Below are positions 1 to 11,000 of a stretch of DNA of 64,000 nucleotides, piece after piece. The notes beneath the pieces were generated by a model that saw only the letters and a list, made by a program, of their open reading frames with translations, made no database searches and had not been told where the DNA came from. Each line of letters starts with the position of its first letter. The first letter of the stretch is position 1. Both the position numbers and the translations under genes were made by a program. This stretch comes from Gambelia wislizenii (lineage: Eukaryota > Chordata > Lepidosauria > Squamata > Crotaphytidae), in the NCBI GenBank assembly GCA_030847615.1, contig JAUMIR010000001.1:368086687-368150686 (forward strand), in the 5' to 3' direction.

Positions 1-998
1 AATACATAGAGGCAACCCTGGAATAGGGAAAGGTAGGAAGAGGACTAGAACACTGTTCTATCCCCACAGACAGTGAAAGGTTGCATGATTAGACCTTTGC
101 AGAGCTTGGATATAACTAAACTAGTTTTTTGTAATTAATTCCATTGTCCAACTAACAAAGATAAAAATAAATTATGATTGTAAGTTCATGAAGGATAACA
201 TCTTTCTTGTTGCGGTGTAATTGTAACATTCTAGTTACTTTTGTAGTTACAGGACTGTGGCCTCACAAAGTAGTGAAGAAGGAACATCACAGGGTTCAAG
301 TGCTGACTCCTGCTGCTGCATCATGCTCTTGTGTGTTTAAGTGACAACAAGATGGGCAGCAGAGAGTTGTGTTTTGTACAACAGACTAGTGGGTTTTATC
401 AATCACATCTCTTCTAAGTAAGCAAAAAGTAAAAAATATAGGTTTTTTTATAACGAGTTATTTTAACAATTATAACTGTAGTGGCAACTAACTACTTTTG
501 GAGTCCTTAGAACTATAACAGTAACTAGTTAATTTAATAAATAATATTCAAAGCTCTGGACTTTTAAAGGAATCCAGAACAATGCAAGACCAAGGATCCA
601 TGACATTTCACTGTCCAAGGTGAAGAAAAATATGGCATCTTATTCCATTCCATGTAGAAAACCAGACTGTATTAGCAGTCAAATATTTCTTCAACTATAG
701 AAATGGGGCAGAGTCCTCTGCTATCCCTGAAGGCAGCAGACTAGCTGGGGGACAGGGTGTAATGAAAGAAGGAGCAAAATGAGGACATATTCCCTTCAAA
801 TAAGAATGTTTTCCTGCAAATGTAATTTTTATTCCAAACCCAAATTTGTAGCATTGCAAAAACTTAAAACCTCAGCTAAGCATTTAGAAACACAGTTCAG
901 GTACCCAAAGAAAAGGAGGCAGTTAAAGTTATCAAGTGAATGTGAATGCAGGATACAGATGAGTTCTAGGCATGAACAATTTCCAGCATCTTAGGACT
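1..998. other. Non-coding stretch, nothing recognised
   Basis: This AT-rich stretch holds no convincing exon, RNA gene or classifiable repeat. A 71-codon open frame at 779-994 shows no family resemblance. It is probably an intron of, or sequence upstream of, the coiled-coil gene whose first visible exon starts at 2043. Confidence 0.5.
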
Positions 999-1299
999 TT
1001 ATCAGATGCAGCAAAAACCATGTCAGAAGAATGCAACAATAACAGAAACAGGTGACATTATCAGATAACGATGTCCTTCATCCATTCCGGGGGCGTAGCG
1101 TGGGCGTGAATAAGGCATCCCTTTTTATGGACAGCTTAGCCCGTCAATAAAAGTGATACCTCATCTGTTCCAGTGCTACGCCCCAAGAACGGCTGAGGAC
1201 ATGGGCGTCTGATAATGTCTCCCTTTCTGTTATTGTCCCGTTCTTCTGATGTGATGTGGGACTGTTTTTTTTCCTTCTGCATTTCCCTGTGTCTGATAA
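999..1299. mobile_element. Fold-back DNA transposon, TTATCAGA ends (copy 1)
   Basis: The segment begins TTATCAGATGCAG and ends TCTGATAA, so the ends are inverted. A second inverted pair lies inside (around 1056-1075 and 1200-1220, each with the ATTATCAGA core and GGACAT). A third innermost pair is GGGGCGTAGC near 1089 against GCTACGCCCC near 1174. The whole 300-bp element can therefore fold into a nested hairpin. It is flanked by AGGACT and AGGCCT, a possible imperfect 6-bp target duplication. A second copy with the same order of motifs is at 7327-13159, split by an L1. It has no coding capacity. The superfamily is unknown to me. Confidence 0.6.
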
Positions 1300-1744
1300 A
1301 GGCCTTACTCTCTGCAGTGCTAAAAATCTGGAGATTAGAGGCAGTTGTCATTTGAGGGTTAGACTTCTTATGGGGGCAATGTCCGCATTTGGCACTGTTC
1401 TCTCCTCCATCATTTTGCTGCCACCTCCCAGCATATGCTACATGAGGTGACTGCCTTACTCTGCATTCCAAACCAGTCAGCCCTGTCTGAAGTCTTGTCT
1501 CACCTCAGCCCCGTGTATGGGAACTAGGCATCCCAGACAGATGGCTCAGGATTATGTGGAGTTGCAGTTCAGTTAGTCAGTAGCTTAATACACAAGAGAT
1601 TTCGGTTTCAAGTCCTGGTGATGATCTGTGAAGAGAGATGTCAAAGAATGTAGACATATACAAGAGACAAAGGGAGTGCTATAGCAATGTAGAATAAAGG
1701 CACCTACTGTGCGGAGCTGATTTTGCCACAGAGCAGTGTCAAAC

Positions 1745-1860
1745 AGGCTGGGATCCTAAGCACACTTACTGTTGTGGGCTCCCCTCAGAGAAGCTCCTCA
1801 GAGGATCCCACTGAACTCAGTTGGGCTTACATCTGAGTAAACAGTTATTAGATTGCATTA
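1745..1860. repeat. Short interspersed element fragment (TGCAATCCTAA-type)
   Basis: The segment runs from GGGATCCTAAGCACACTTAC to AGATTGCATT and contains ACTGAACTCAGTTGGGCTTAC. It resembles the better preserved copy at 37169-37252, which has 11-bp inverted ends. The family is not identified. Confidence 0.35.
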
Positions 1861-1996
1861 TGTCCGTTGCTTCCAGAAGACTCTTTTCCTTCTTGCAAAC
1901 TCTGCCTTTGCATCTTTTTCTGTCTCTCTTTTCTCCCTCTGCTTACATGTTACAGGTTCTAAGGCTGTTATTTCAGCTTTTTGCTTAGAGTGGTGG

Positions 1997-2000
<4 letters not shown>

Positions 2001-2028
<28 letters not shown>

Positions 2029-2029
2029 C
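2001..2029. repeat. (AT)n microsatellite next to a splice acceptor
   Basis: About 14 AT dinucleotides lie directly upstream of the pyrimidine-rich acceptor (CTTTTTTGTTTTAG) of the exon that starts at 2043. Length variation here could affect branch-point spacing, but that is inference only. Confidence 0.9.
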
Positions 2030-2042
2030 TTTTTTGTTTTAG

Positions 2043-5000
2043 TTAACAGAAATGCAGCAGCTCTTAGCACAAGTGGAAAAGAGTCACTTTGAAAGTCAGA
2101 CGAAACTAGAGAGAATAACAATGGAGAGAGAAGTCATCAGCGAGGAAAAAAGATATTTGGAGCATGAAAGGAATGAACTAAAGCAGAAACTGAAAGGAAC
2201 GATAGAAGAGAATTCTAAGTGTAAAGAAAAGTAAGATTTTAATTTAAATCTCTTAAAAAGAAGGGGCCTCTCCCACCCCAAAAAGTAACTGCTTATTTCA
2301 TCATAGATATTTGCATATTTTCAAAAGAGCTCTAAATCTTGACCTTGGTATATATAATTATGTTATTCATTTAATATTATACCCCACTGAATTTTGTATG
2401 CTCATGTTATTTTGCTTCCCATTTCATGAACTCTGCCCATCCTCTCCTTCTCTCCTTCTCTAATTAATCTTTTACAAATATGATACATAGTTTACCTTTT
2501 TAAGCTTTAAACACTCCTATCCATCTACCCCTCCCCCCTAGTTATTCTTTCAGGGATCCATTGGGAACAATCTCTTAATCAGATTTAGTCACAAAGAAAG
2601 GCAACTTCATTCCTGCCTAAATTCTCCATAGTCTGAGCCAGATAATCTTTTGGAAATGTCATTTGATCTCCCTGTTTGTGTTGGCCTTTGGTGCTGGGGT
2701 TAAAGTCAAGAAAAGATGCAAACTAATTTCATTCAGTAAGATAAAACAATCTGAAATCTTACTCTGTTTTCATGGTTTGGTTTTTACTTTTATTACCCAT
2801 CCATGGAGTCTTTAGGATGGAGAAGGCAATAAACCTAAATTAATATGTTCTTGCTTTGGGTTGCTTTAGACAGAAACAGTTGCTAAATTCTCTCCATACA
2901 ATACCCTAAGGCTTGTGTGTTATTCAAAATGCATGGGTGGTTTTAATTTTGGAATAAATACATATAATGTTATGGCTTCAACAGCTCTAGTTAATTGATG
3001 GGTGCTGATGCAGCAGAGACACCAAAAACCATGGTGTCTTCCTGCCCATTTATAATGGACTCTTTTCAATTTGTGTAGCCCAAGGATGTAGATAGAATCC
3101 CTGGACAGGTGAAACCTGCCATATATATGTTTGCCCTTTGCCCTTTTTCGCTTATGAATGTGGCCAAATGGAATTGACCAAATGGGCTGGGTGATGATGA
3201 ATCTGTCATTGCAATCAGATGTGGTCCCATCATGGAAGCAGTGGTACGAGTAGCATTTTTGAAAGCCCTCCCAAGATTCTGTTTTTGGACAGTGTGTTTT
3301 TATGATATTTCCATTCGAGGGGGTTTCTGGATGAGATGGAGTATCAGAACCATTTCTGTCCCCTCATTGGCTTCAGGCCTGGTTATGGGACAAGGATGAT
3401 TGTGTTTGCCTTGGTGGACAGTCCATGGTGGGAACTGGACAAGAGGAGTGTGTCCTTGTTGGTCCTGCTAGACTTCTCTGTAATTTTCAGTACCATGAAC
3501 TGTGTGTATTCTTTTGAATCACCTTCCTAGAATGGGCCTTGGAGGCCTGGTGTATGGTAGCTTTGGTCCTTCCTGCAGGGACAACTTCAGGAGATGGTGA
3601 TGATGAATCCCTGTTCATGGTTGCTGCCCTCAGGATTCCATCTCATCCTCCATGCTAGTTAATAGAAGATGAAACTCTGGGAGATTTGGAGTGTGGAGAA
3701 TTGGGCGCAGTCAGTACGTTGATGCTACCAATATGTTGTTGATAGCTGTTTTTCTCCATCTAAATCCAAGGATGCAATTTAGGTTCTAAACCAGTTCCTG
3801 GCATCAATAAGAATGAGTGCAAACAAAACTGAAATTTAATTAGGCAACACAGAGATGCTCGTAGTCAGTCAAACTTCAGATCAAGGAACAGGCATTCTTC
3901 TTGTGGTGTATGGGGGTCACACTGTCCTTGAAGACTCAGGTTCACATTTAAGCATACTCCTGGATTCATTCTCTGAACTTGGAAGCCCGGCTGTCAGAGG
4001 TGGTCCAGAGAGCATTTGGAGAGTTAAAGCAAATGGGTAATCTGACCAAGTATTTCTCAGGAAAGTTATCTAGATCAGGAATGGGAATTATGTGCTGTAT
4101 GATTCCCAATCCTGATCTAGTTAAAAGAGTGATATGACATTTTGGAATATTTATCTCATATGCAATCCTTCGTTTTGTAGACTGAAAAGAGCGTCTTTGT
4201 TTGATGAATGTATGTTTTCTGCTTTTCAGTCCTAAAATGTGTATGTAAATAGAAATAAGTCAATAAAGTACATGGATTTTGAAACTTCAAGAAAGAAAGT
4301 TCTTTTGCAAATATATTGTGGCATTTATTCGCATCATGGAATTTGTTGTTGATTTTGATAGTTCTTTAATTATCTTTCTCTGATCAATTTGACTTTTTCC
4401 CTCTATGTGTGCATGCCTGTTTTAATAGCGAAATCTCTCAAAGATGCCGAACTGAAGCTGCTGAAGAAGCTTTAGAAAAAGCAACGTTACTGCATTATGA
4501 AGCTGAAAGGGGGAAGCGCTTGCTGGAACGTGACAAAGAAGAAAAGGAAAAACAGTGTGAGATGTGGATGAAGAAATACAATGCTTTGGCAGAGCTCTTG
4601 CATTCCCAAGAAGAGGATAAATCAAAAAGGCAAAATAAAGCTGTATGCACCATATTGAAAAGTATATCTTACGGGCAAAAATATACTATGAATGGTTCTA
4701 ACAAATTTTGACTCCTGTGTTTGAGCTGGAAGCTTCTTAGCCCTGCATTGGGGACTGACCTGGTGAACTGTTCAGAATGCTGAAGGAACAAGATATAATT
4801 TGTGCCTATTGGTTCTGTATCCAGAAAAAACAATGGTAGTTGCCCCGCCTTCCCCCCAAAAAATCTGGATCAAGAAAATAATGCAGGTGGACAGAAATTT
4901 AACCCACTCCTTTGTTTAAAGATCAACCCCCCCTGGCTACTATTTACTCTGATTTTATTTGTTTATAAAATAGGGCAGAGTACAGCTTGTAGTTTGGGTG

Positions 5001-8000
5001 TGAAAGCAGCACAGGGAATAAATAGATTTAACTGTCTTCCCCGATATCACAGTCCTGAAAAAGAAGGGGTGGTTGCTTTCTGTCAAGCAGGAATGGACTG
5101 TATGTGGCCCCCAGTGTGCTTTTGCAACCCCAGGTTTCTCCCAAACCATCCAATGCCCCTCCATACCTAAGTTGTTTCTGCAAAAAAAAAAAAAAAAAAA
5201 AAAAGAAGTCACTTCCTACTCCCAGAAGCCTCCAGGAACAGTGATTTTGCAATCAACCACCCTGACCCCAAACAAAACTGGAAGTATATTTCCAGCTTCA
5301 ATGGTTTGGGGTTTATTTATTTATTTTGCATCTCTGGGGCTGATGCTGCTTGCAGTGGAGCCTGAGGGCAGAAAAATAACAGAGAGACATTGCCAGTATG
5401 TTTTTAGTCATTTGGGTTGGCCAGGCCTGCTACAGCTCCTAAGAGCCTGGTTTTCTACCGTAGCCATTTCTTGGTCAAGAGAGCTGTACCCTTTACACAC
5501 CAGGCTCTTCAGTTTCTAGATCCAGCCTACAGTTTAAGCTCCACCTCCTCTACTTAAAATGAACAGCTATGTACTTTATTGAGGAAAAAAGATGGATTCT
5601 GTGAAATAAAGAATGACTTCGAGGTGTCTTATTTCCCAGGGGTCCTGTCAGCAAAGGTCTCCACTTATTTCTTTGACGTTTTTTCCTTGTCTTAATCTCA
5701 AGCCTTAGTCACTAGGGAACATCAACCAGATTTAAAAAATAGTCAAAATTAAGTTCAGGCCATTTGTGTGAAAGAAGATTTTACTGAAAATAATGGTGAC
5801 TAAAACTCTGTGAACTCTTATCTCTGAAATGTTGTACAGAGGGTAAAGAGTTCAACAGCTTAAATGCTGTGCTCTGACTATCCTTTATGTAGTAATGTAA
5901 CTCTTTCAAGCCCATCACAGACTGTCGTGAGACACATATGGCAGTTTTTCCTATGAGTGCAACCACTATACCTCTATATTTGGATTGATATTTTTCTTTT
6001 GGTTGGGATAAAATGCCTTTCTGGCTTAATATTTTTCAAGGGCTTTGCTTTGTAGAAAATTCTCAAATATGGTGCTTTCACCTACACCAACAATCTTTCT
6101 TCTCTCTTTCTTTTCTTAGTGCCAGGTGAAACTGAAGAGTTATTTCTTATGTATCAGTGAAAGCAATGAACACCTCACAGCACTGACAAATGAAGATGGA
6201 ACTCTGCAGAAATTTGTGGTAAGCAATGTGGAATCACTTTCCATTGGGGTAACAGTGGAGAGGGTACCAGTCTTCTTTCTGTTAGATGTGTCACAAATTG
6301 GAAATGGTGGGCCTGTGAGAATGTGTATAGATTGAAATTGCATCCCCTCACAGCAGACCAGGAGCAAATGACTTAAATACAAGCTGTCTAGTCCAACATC
6401 TTGTTCAGAGCTTGGAAAAGTTGCTTTTGGGGTGACAAATCCCAGAATCACCAGAAAGCCATGTGGGGTTTCTGAGAGCTGTAGTCCAACAGTAAATTCC
6501 AAGTGCTGTTCCTGTCCTATTTTGTCTCCAGAGGGTAAGAAGCCTTCTCAGCCACAGCCTTGCACAGGAAATAAAAAAAGGATCAAAACAGCAATTGTTG
6601 GAAGTGCAACAGTGCTTAGCACTGAAGGGTCAAGAATGCCTCAGAGTGGGCAGTAGTATGAGGATTAGTTTGTGTGACCCATAGTCTTCCCCCCAGGAGA
6701 TAGCCATTCAGGGAAATAGCCATTTAGGAACTAGTCATTCAAATACACATATTTACATATCTTCTCCAACAGGGACTCACAGTATATAGACCCCACACAC
6801 CCCTACCCAACCATTCTCTGAAGCCAGCCACAAATGTATGGGAAATGTCAGGAATAAACTCTTCCAGAACACTTAGATTTTCGTTGATTTTTCTTCGGGC
6901 TGTGAGACCGTGTTTGGAATAGTTTCTTTCTGACATTTCGCCTGCATCTGTGGCTGGCATCTTCAGAGAATGGTTGGGTAGGAGTGTGTGTGGAGTTTAT
7001 ATATTGTGAACCCCTGTTGGGGAGTATATGTAAATTTGTGTAATTGAATGGTTAGTTTCTGGGTATAGAAATGCAAGGATGATTAGTGTCTGTTTGGCTA
7101 ATAGTTGGTTGATGGACCATTATCTGCTGGAAGCAGATCCATCTCCACACACAATCCTACCCAACCATTTTCTGAAGATGCCTGGAAAAAATCCAAGGAA
7201 AATCTATGGATGCTGGCCATGAAAGCCTTTGACTTCACATTAAACTGATACTCATAGGTATGTGTCCACTTCTTCTCCTTCCAAGTTCTCTCAGCTCTCC
7301 CCTAGAGATGTAGCTAGTTTAGAAGATTATCAGATGCAGGGGAACGCACAAAAAATCGCTTATAAGTATAAGAATAAATACACTAATATTAATTTAAGAG
7401 GCAGTTCTGAGGTGCGAGATACAAATTGAAATAGGAGCTGTGTGTCTTGATACAACGATAAAAACAAAACCACGTAAAATAAGAGATAACAAGTGGCATT
7501 CTGAGTTGAGAATAGAATACAGGGAATCTGAAAGAAGGATACACAATATAGAACTTAGAGATAAATTGACAATGCCGATAAAGAAACAACCACATATACA
7601 AACCATTACCACAAGAAGAGCATCTATGGAAGCGTCTGAGCTGCAACAAGGATTGTTTCAGGAATTTCGAAAGGAGTTTAAAAAAATTAAGAGAGGAAAT
7701 GATAATGGAAATGAAAGAGATGAGGAAAGAAATCAAGAAAGAATTGGACGAATTTGGAAAAAAATTAGAGAAAATAACAATGGAAATGGAATCGCTAAAT
7801 GATAAAGTGGATGAATTACAGAACAAAACGAAGAAACTTGAGGAATCAACAGCTAGTATGAATTGGGCGCAAGGACAATTACAAGAACAGAGCCTGGAAA
7901 TTCAAGCAAAATTGAGAGAAAACTGTTTGAAATTGAGAGGCTTGATAGAAAAAGAGAATGAAGATCTGTATGAGAGAATAATACCAGGGTTAGCGGAATA

Positions 8001-11000
8001 TGTAAACATCTCTACACAAAACATGGAATTTGAAGTAGATAAAATGTTTAGAATTAACTCTAAAATCGCCTCTCAAAGAAAATTACCACGAGACATCGTC
8101 ATTTATTTTACAAGGGGGAAGGTCAAAGACCTTGTATTACAGAGGAACTTTGAACGGAAACTAATAATCGATGATTGTGAAACTGACATATATAAAGACA
8201 TTCCAGCACAAATCTTAAAGAAAAGGAAGGAGTATCATTTCATAACATCGAAACTAATAGCAAAGGAAATACCATATAGATGGGAGAAGGTAGAGGGCAT
8301 AACAGTTACCTACAATCAAAGAAAGTATAGGCTTAATAATATTAAAAAAGCCAAAGAGTTCCTATTAAAGTTTAAGAGAGATTTTGAACAAGAAGAAGAC
8401 ACCCGAGGAGAGACTGAAAGATCTAAAACGCAGGCTCAGGAAGAAGGTATGCAGGAAAGACGCTTAAGAAAACACCGAAGGAATAGACAAGAAGAAGAAA
8501 TTGAAAATATGAGAAGCGAAGTAGTGATGAAGGGGAAAATCGTCAAAAGTGTAAGTGAGATTGAACAAGAAGAGAATATGGAGGAAGAAGAAGAATCAGA
8601 AGATCGAGATGCTGAAGAAGCACAACAACAAGATACAGAGTTGGAAGATGATGGCGGAAGTGAAGAGGAACAGGATTTGGAGGATAATGAGATAGAGGAT
8701 AAACAATATTAATATATTATAACTTGGAAAGAAAATGTTTATGAAAGTGGTATCCTGGAATGTAAGAGGGATGAATTCCCCCCCAAAAAGAAAACAAGTT
8801 TTCCATCATTTACAGAGAATGAAACCAGATATTACATGTATTCAAGAAACACATATTAAGATGAAGGATCAAAAACTATTAAAAAATAAAAAACTGGGTC
8901 AAGAATTTGTGAATTCTGCTAAAGAAAAGAAAAGAGGTATAGCAATATATATTAATAAGAAATGGACGGTGAACGAGCTCTTTAGAGACACATTGGGACG
9001 TTATCTAGGTTTGGAAATAACTCTGTGGAATAAGAAAGTCCTAATTCTTGGGGTTTATGCCCCATCCGAGAATAAGGATGGTTTTTATAAAAAATTGAAG
9101 AGAGACATATCTAAGGTGGATTTTGATGATATGCTCTGCCTGGGGGACTGGAATGGAGTACTGGATCCTTTGAAAGATAGAACGGCTGGGAGAAAGACAA
9201 AAATAAATATGAAACAGGGTAAACTACCAAAATCATTTATGGATTTTATGAATAATTATTCTTTGCTTGACTCCTGGAGACATCTTTATGGATATACGAA
9301 AGAATTTACTTATTACTCTGATTATCATAAATCCTTCTCCCGCATCGACATGTTTTTGATATCTAAAAACTTGGTGAATAAATTGGAAAGTATGGAAATT
9401 TTGCCAAAAACAATATCTGACCATAACTTAATAATGATGAAAATGAAAGACACTAAGAGGGATTACTGTTGGAGACTTAATGAAAATTTGCTGAGTGATG
9501 AAAAAGTGCAGGCTAGAGTAAGAACTGAACTGACCTATTACTTTAAAGAAAATACACAAGATCAAACAACAATATTTAATGTATGGGATGCTAGTAAAGC
9601 AGTTATTAGAGGAACATTAATACAGATAAATTGCGAAAGGAACAAGAAGAAACAAGAAAAAGTTCAGAAATTACAAGAGATGTTAAGACAAAAAGAAGCA
9701 GAACATAAAAGAAATCCGATCAATGTAGAGTTGAATATGGAACTGAAAGCAATTCAAGAACAAATGAAAGTAAGCGTATTGGAGGAAATAGAGAAAAAGA
9801 TGTCATACGTAAAACAGAATTATTTTGAAAGCGGCAATAAAGTGGGTAGATGGCTAGCTTTTAGATTGAGGAAGGAGCAAGAGAAGAGACAGATTTTAAA
9901 AATTAAAGAAAAAGGGAAAATGATAACTAATCAAGAGGAAATAAGAGATGCCTTTCAATTGTATTATAAAAAGTTATTTAAGAAGACAACAACAAACGAA
10001 GAGAAATTAATAAAAATAAAGGACTATCTGTCTCAACAAGAGATCCCGAAGATATCCAAAGACCAACAGGAAGATCTGAACAAACCCATCACCCTGAAAG
10101 AAGTGGAGGAGGCAATAAAAGCCTTAAAAACGAGTAAGACGCCAGGACCCGACGGATTCCCCGCTAGTTACTACAAGATCTTTGGAGACATATTAAAACT
10201 ACCATTAAAGGATACCTTTAACAATATCATAATGAAAGGAGAGATACCATCATCTTGGGAAAACGCTAATATAGCTCTAATACCGAAAGAGAATAAGGAG
10301 TTGGAGGACATGAAAAATTATAGACCAATCTCATTGTTAAACACAGATTACAAGATATTTACGAATATAATGGCAGACAGGCTAAAAAAGGTATTAACTG
10401 AATATATAAATCATGATCAAACTGGTTTCCTTCCGAATAGTCATATACGATTTAACATCAGGAAAATATTAAATCTGATTGAGTATTTTGATAAACACCC
10501 AGGGAAGAAGCTTGCGTTGATAGCCCTAGACGCACAGAAGGCCTTTGACAGTGTAGATTGGGACTTCATGTTGGAAACATTAAATAAGATGGGCATGGGA
10601 GAGCGATATCTAAGGGGTATTGGAGCTATATATAAGAACCAGACGGCGCAAATAATTATTAATGGACAAAAAACTAATATAATAAGATTAGAGAAAGGAG
10701 TGAGGCAAGGATGTCCTCTCTCACCGCTACTTTTCATTACAGTTTTAGAAATTTTGTGTAATAAGATCAGAAATGAGGAAGCAATCGGTGGGGTAAAAAT
10801 TAGAAACCAAATGTTTAAGATCTTTGCATACGTGGATGATTTGGCAATATGTTTGGAGGATCCAGGCAAATCTATCCCCACCTTACAGAAAGTATTAGAA
10901 GAATATGGGAAAATCTCGGGGATAAAAATAAATAGAGAAAAAAACAATGATCTTAACTAAAAATATGGATAAGAAGGAAGATGATATATTAGAACACCAG

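Noticed and set aside
4070..4120. Established microRNA precursor
   Set aside because: The stem is only 19 bp with no extended lower stem; its resemblance to MITE ends gives a simpler explanation. Kept as a hairpin only.
5073..5519. 148-codon frame containing a poly-Lys run
   Set aside because: The run is translated from a 23-A homopolymer; no family signal and no exon borders.
2043..6218. Assignment of the coiled-coil exons to CTR9
   Set aside because: CTR9 is made mainly of TPR repeats; none of the exons shows TPR consensus, so no symbol was given.
10441..10947. 168-codon frame antisense to L1 ORF2
   Set aside because: Shadow of the A-rich ORF2 sequence; no domain.
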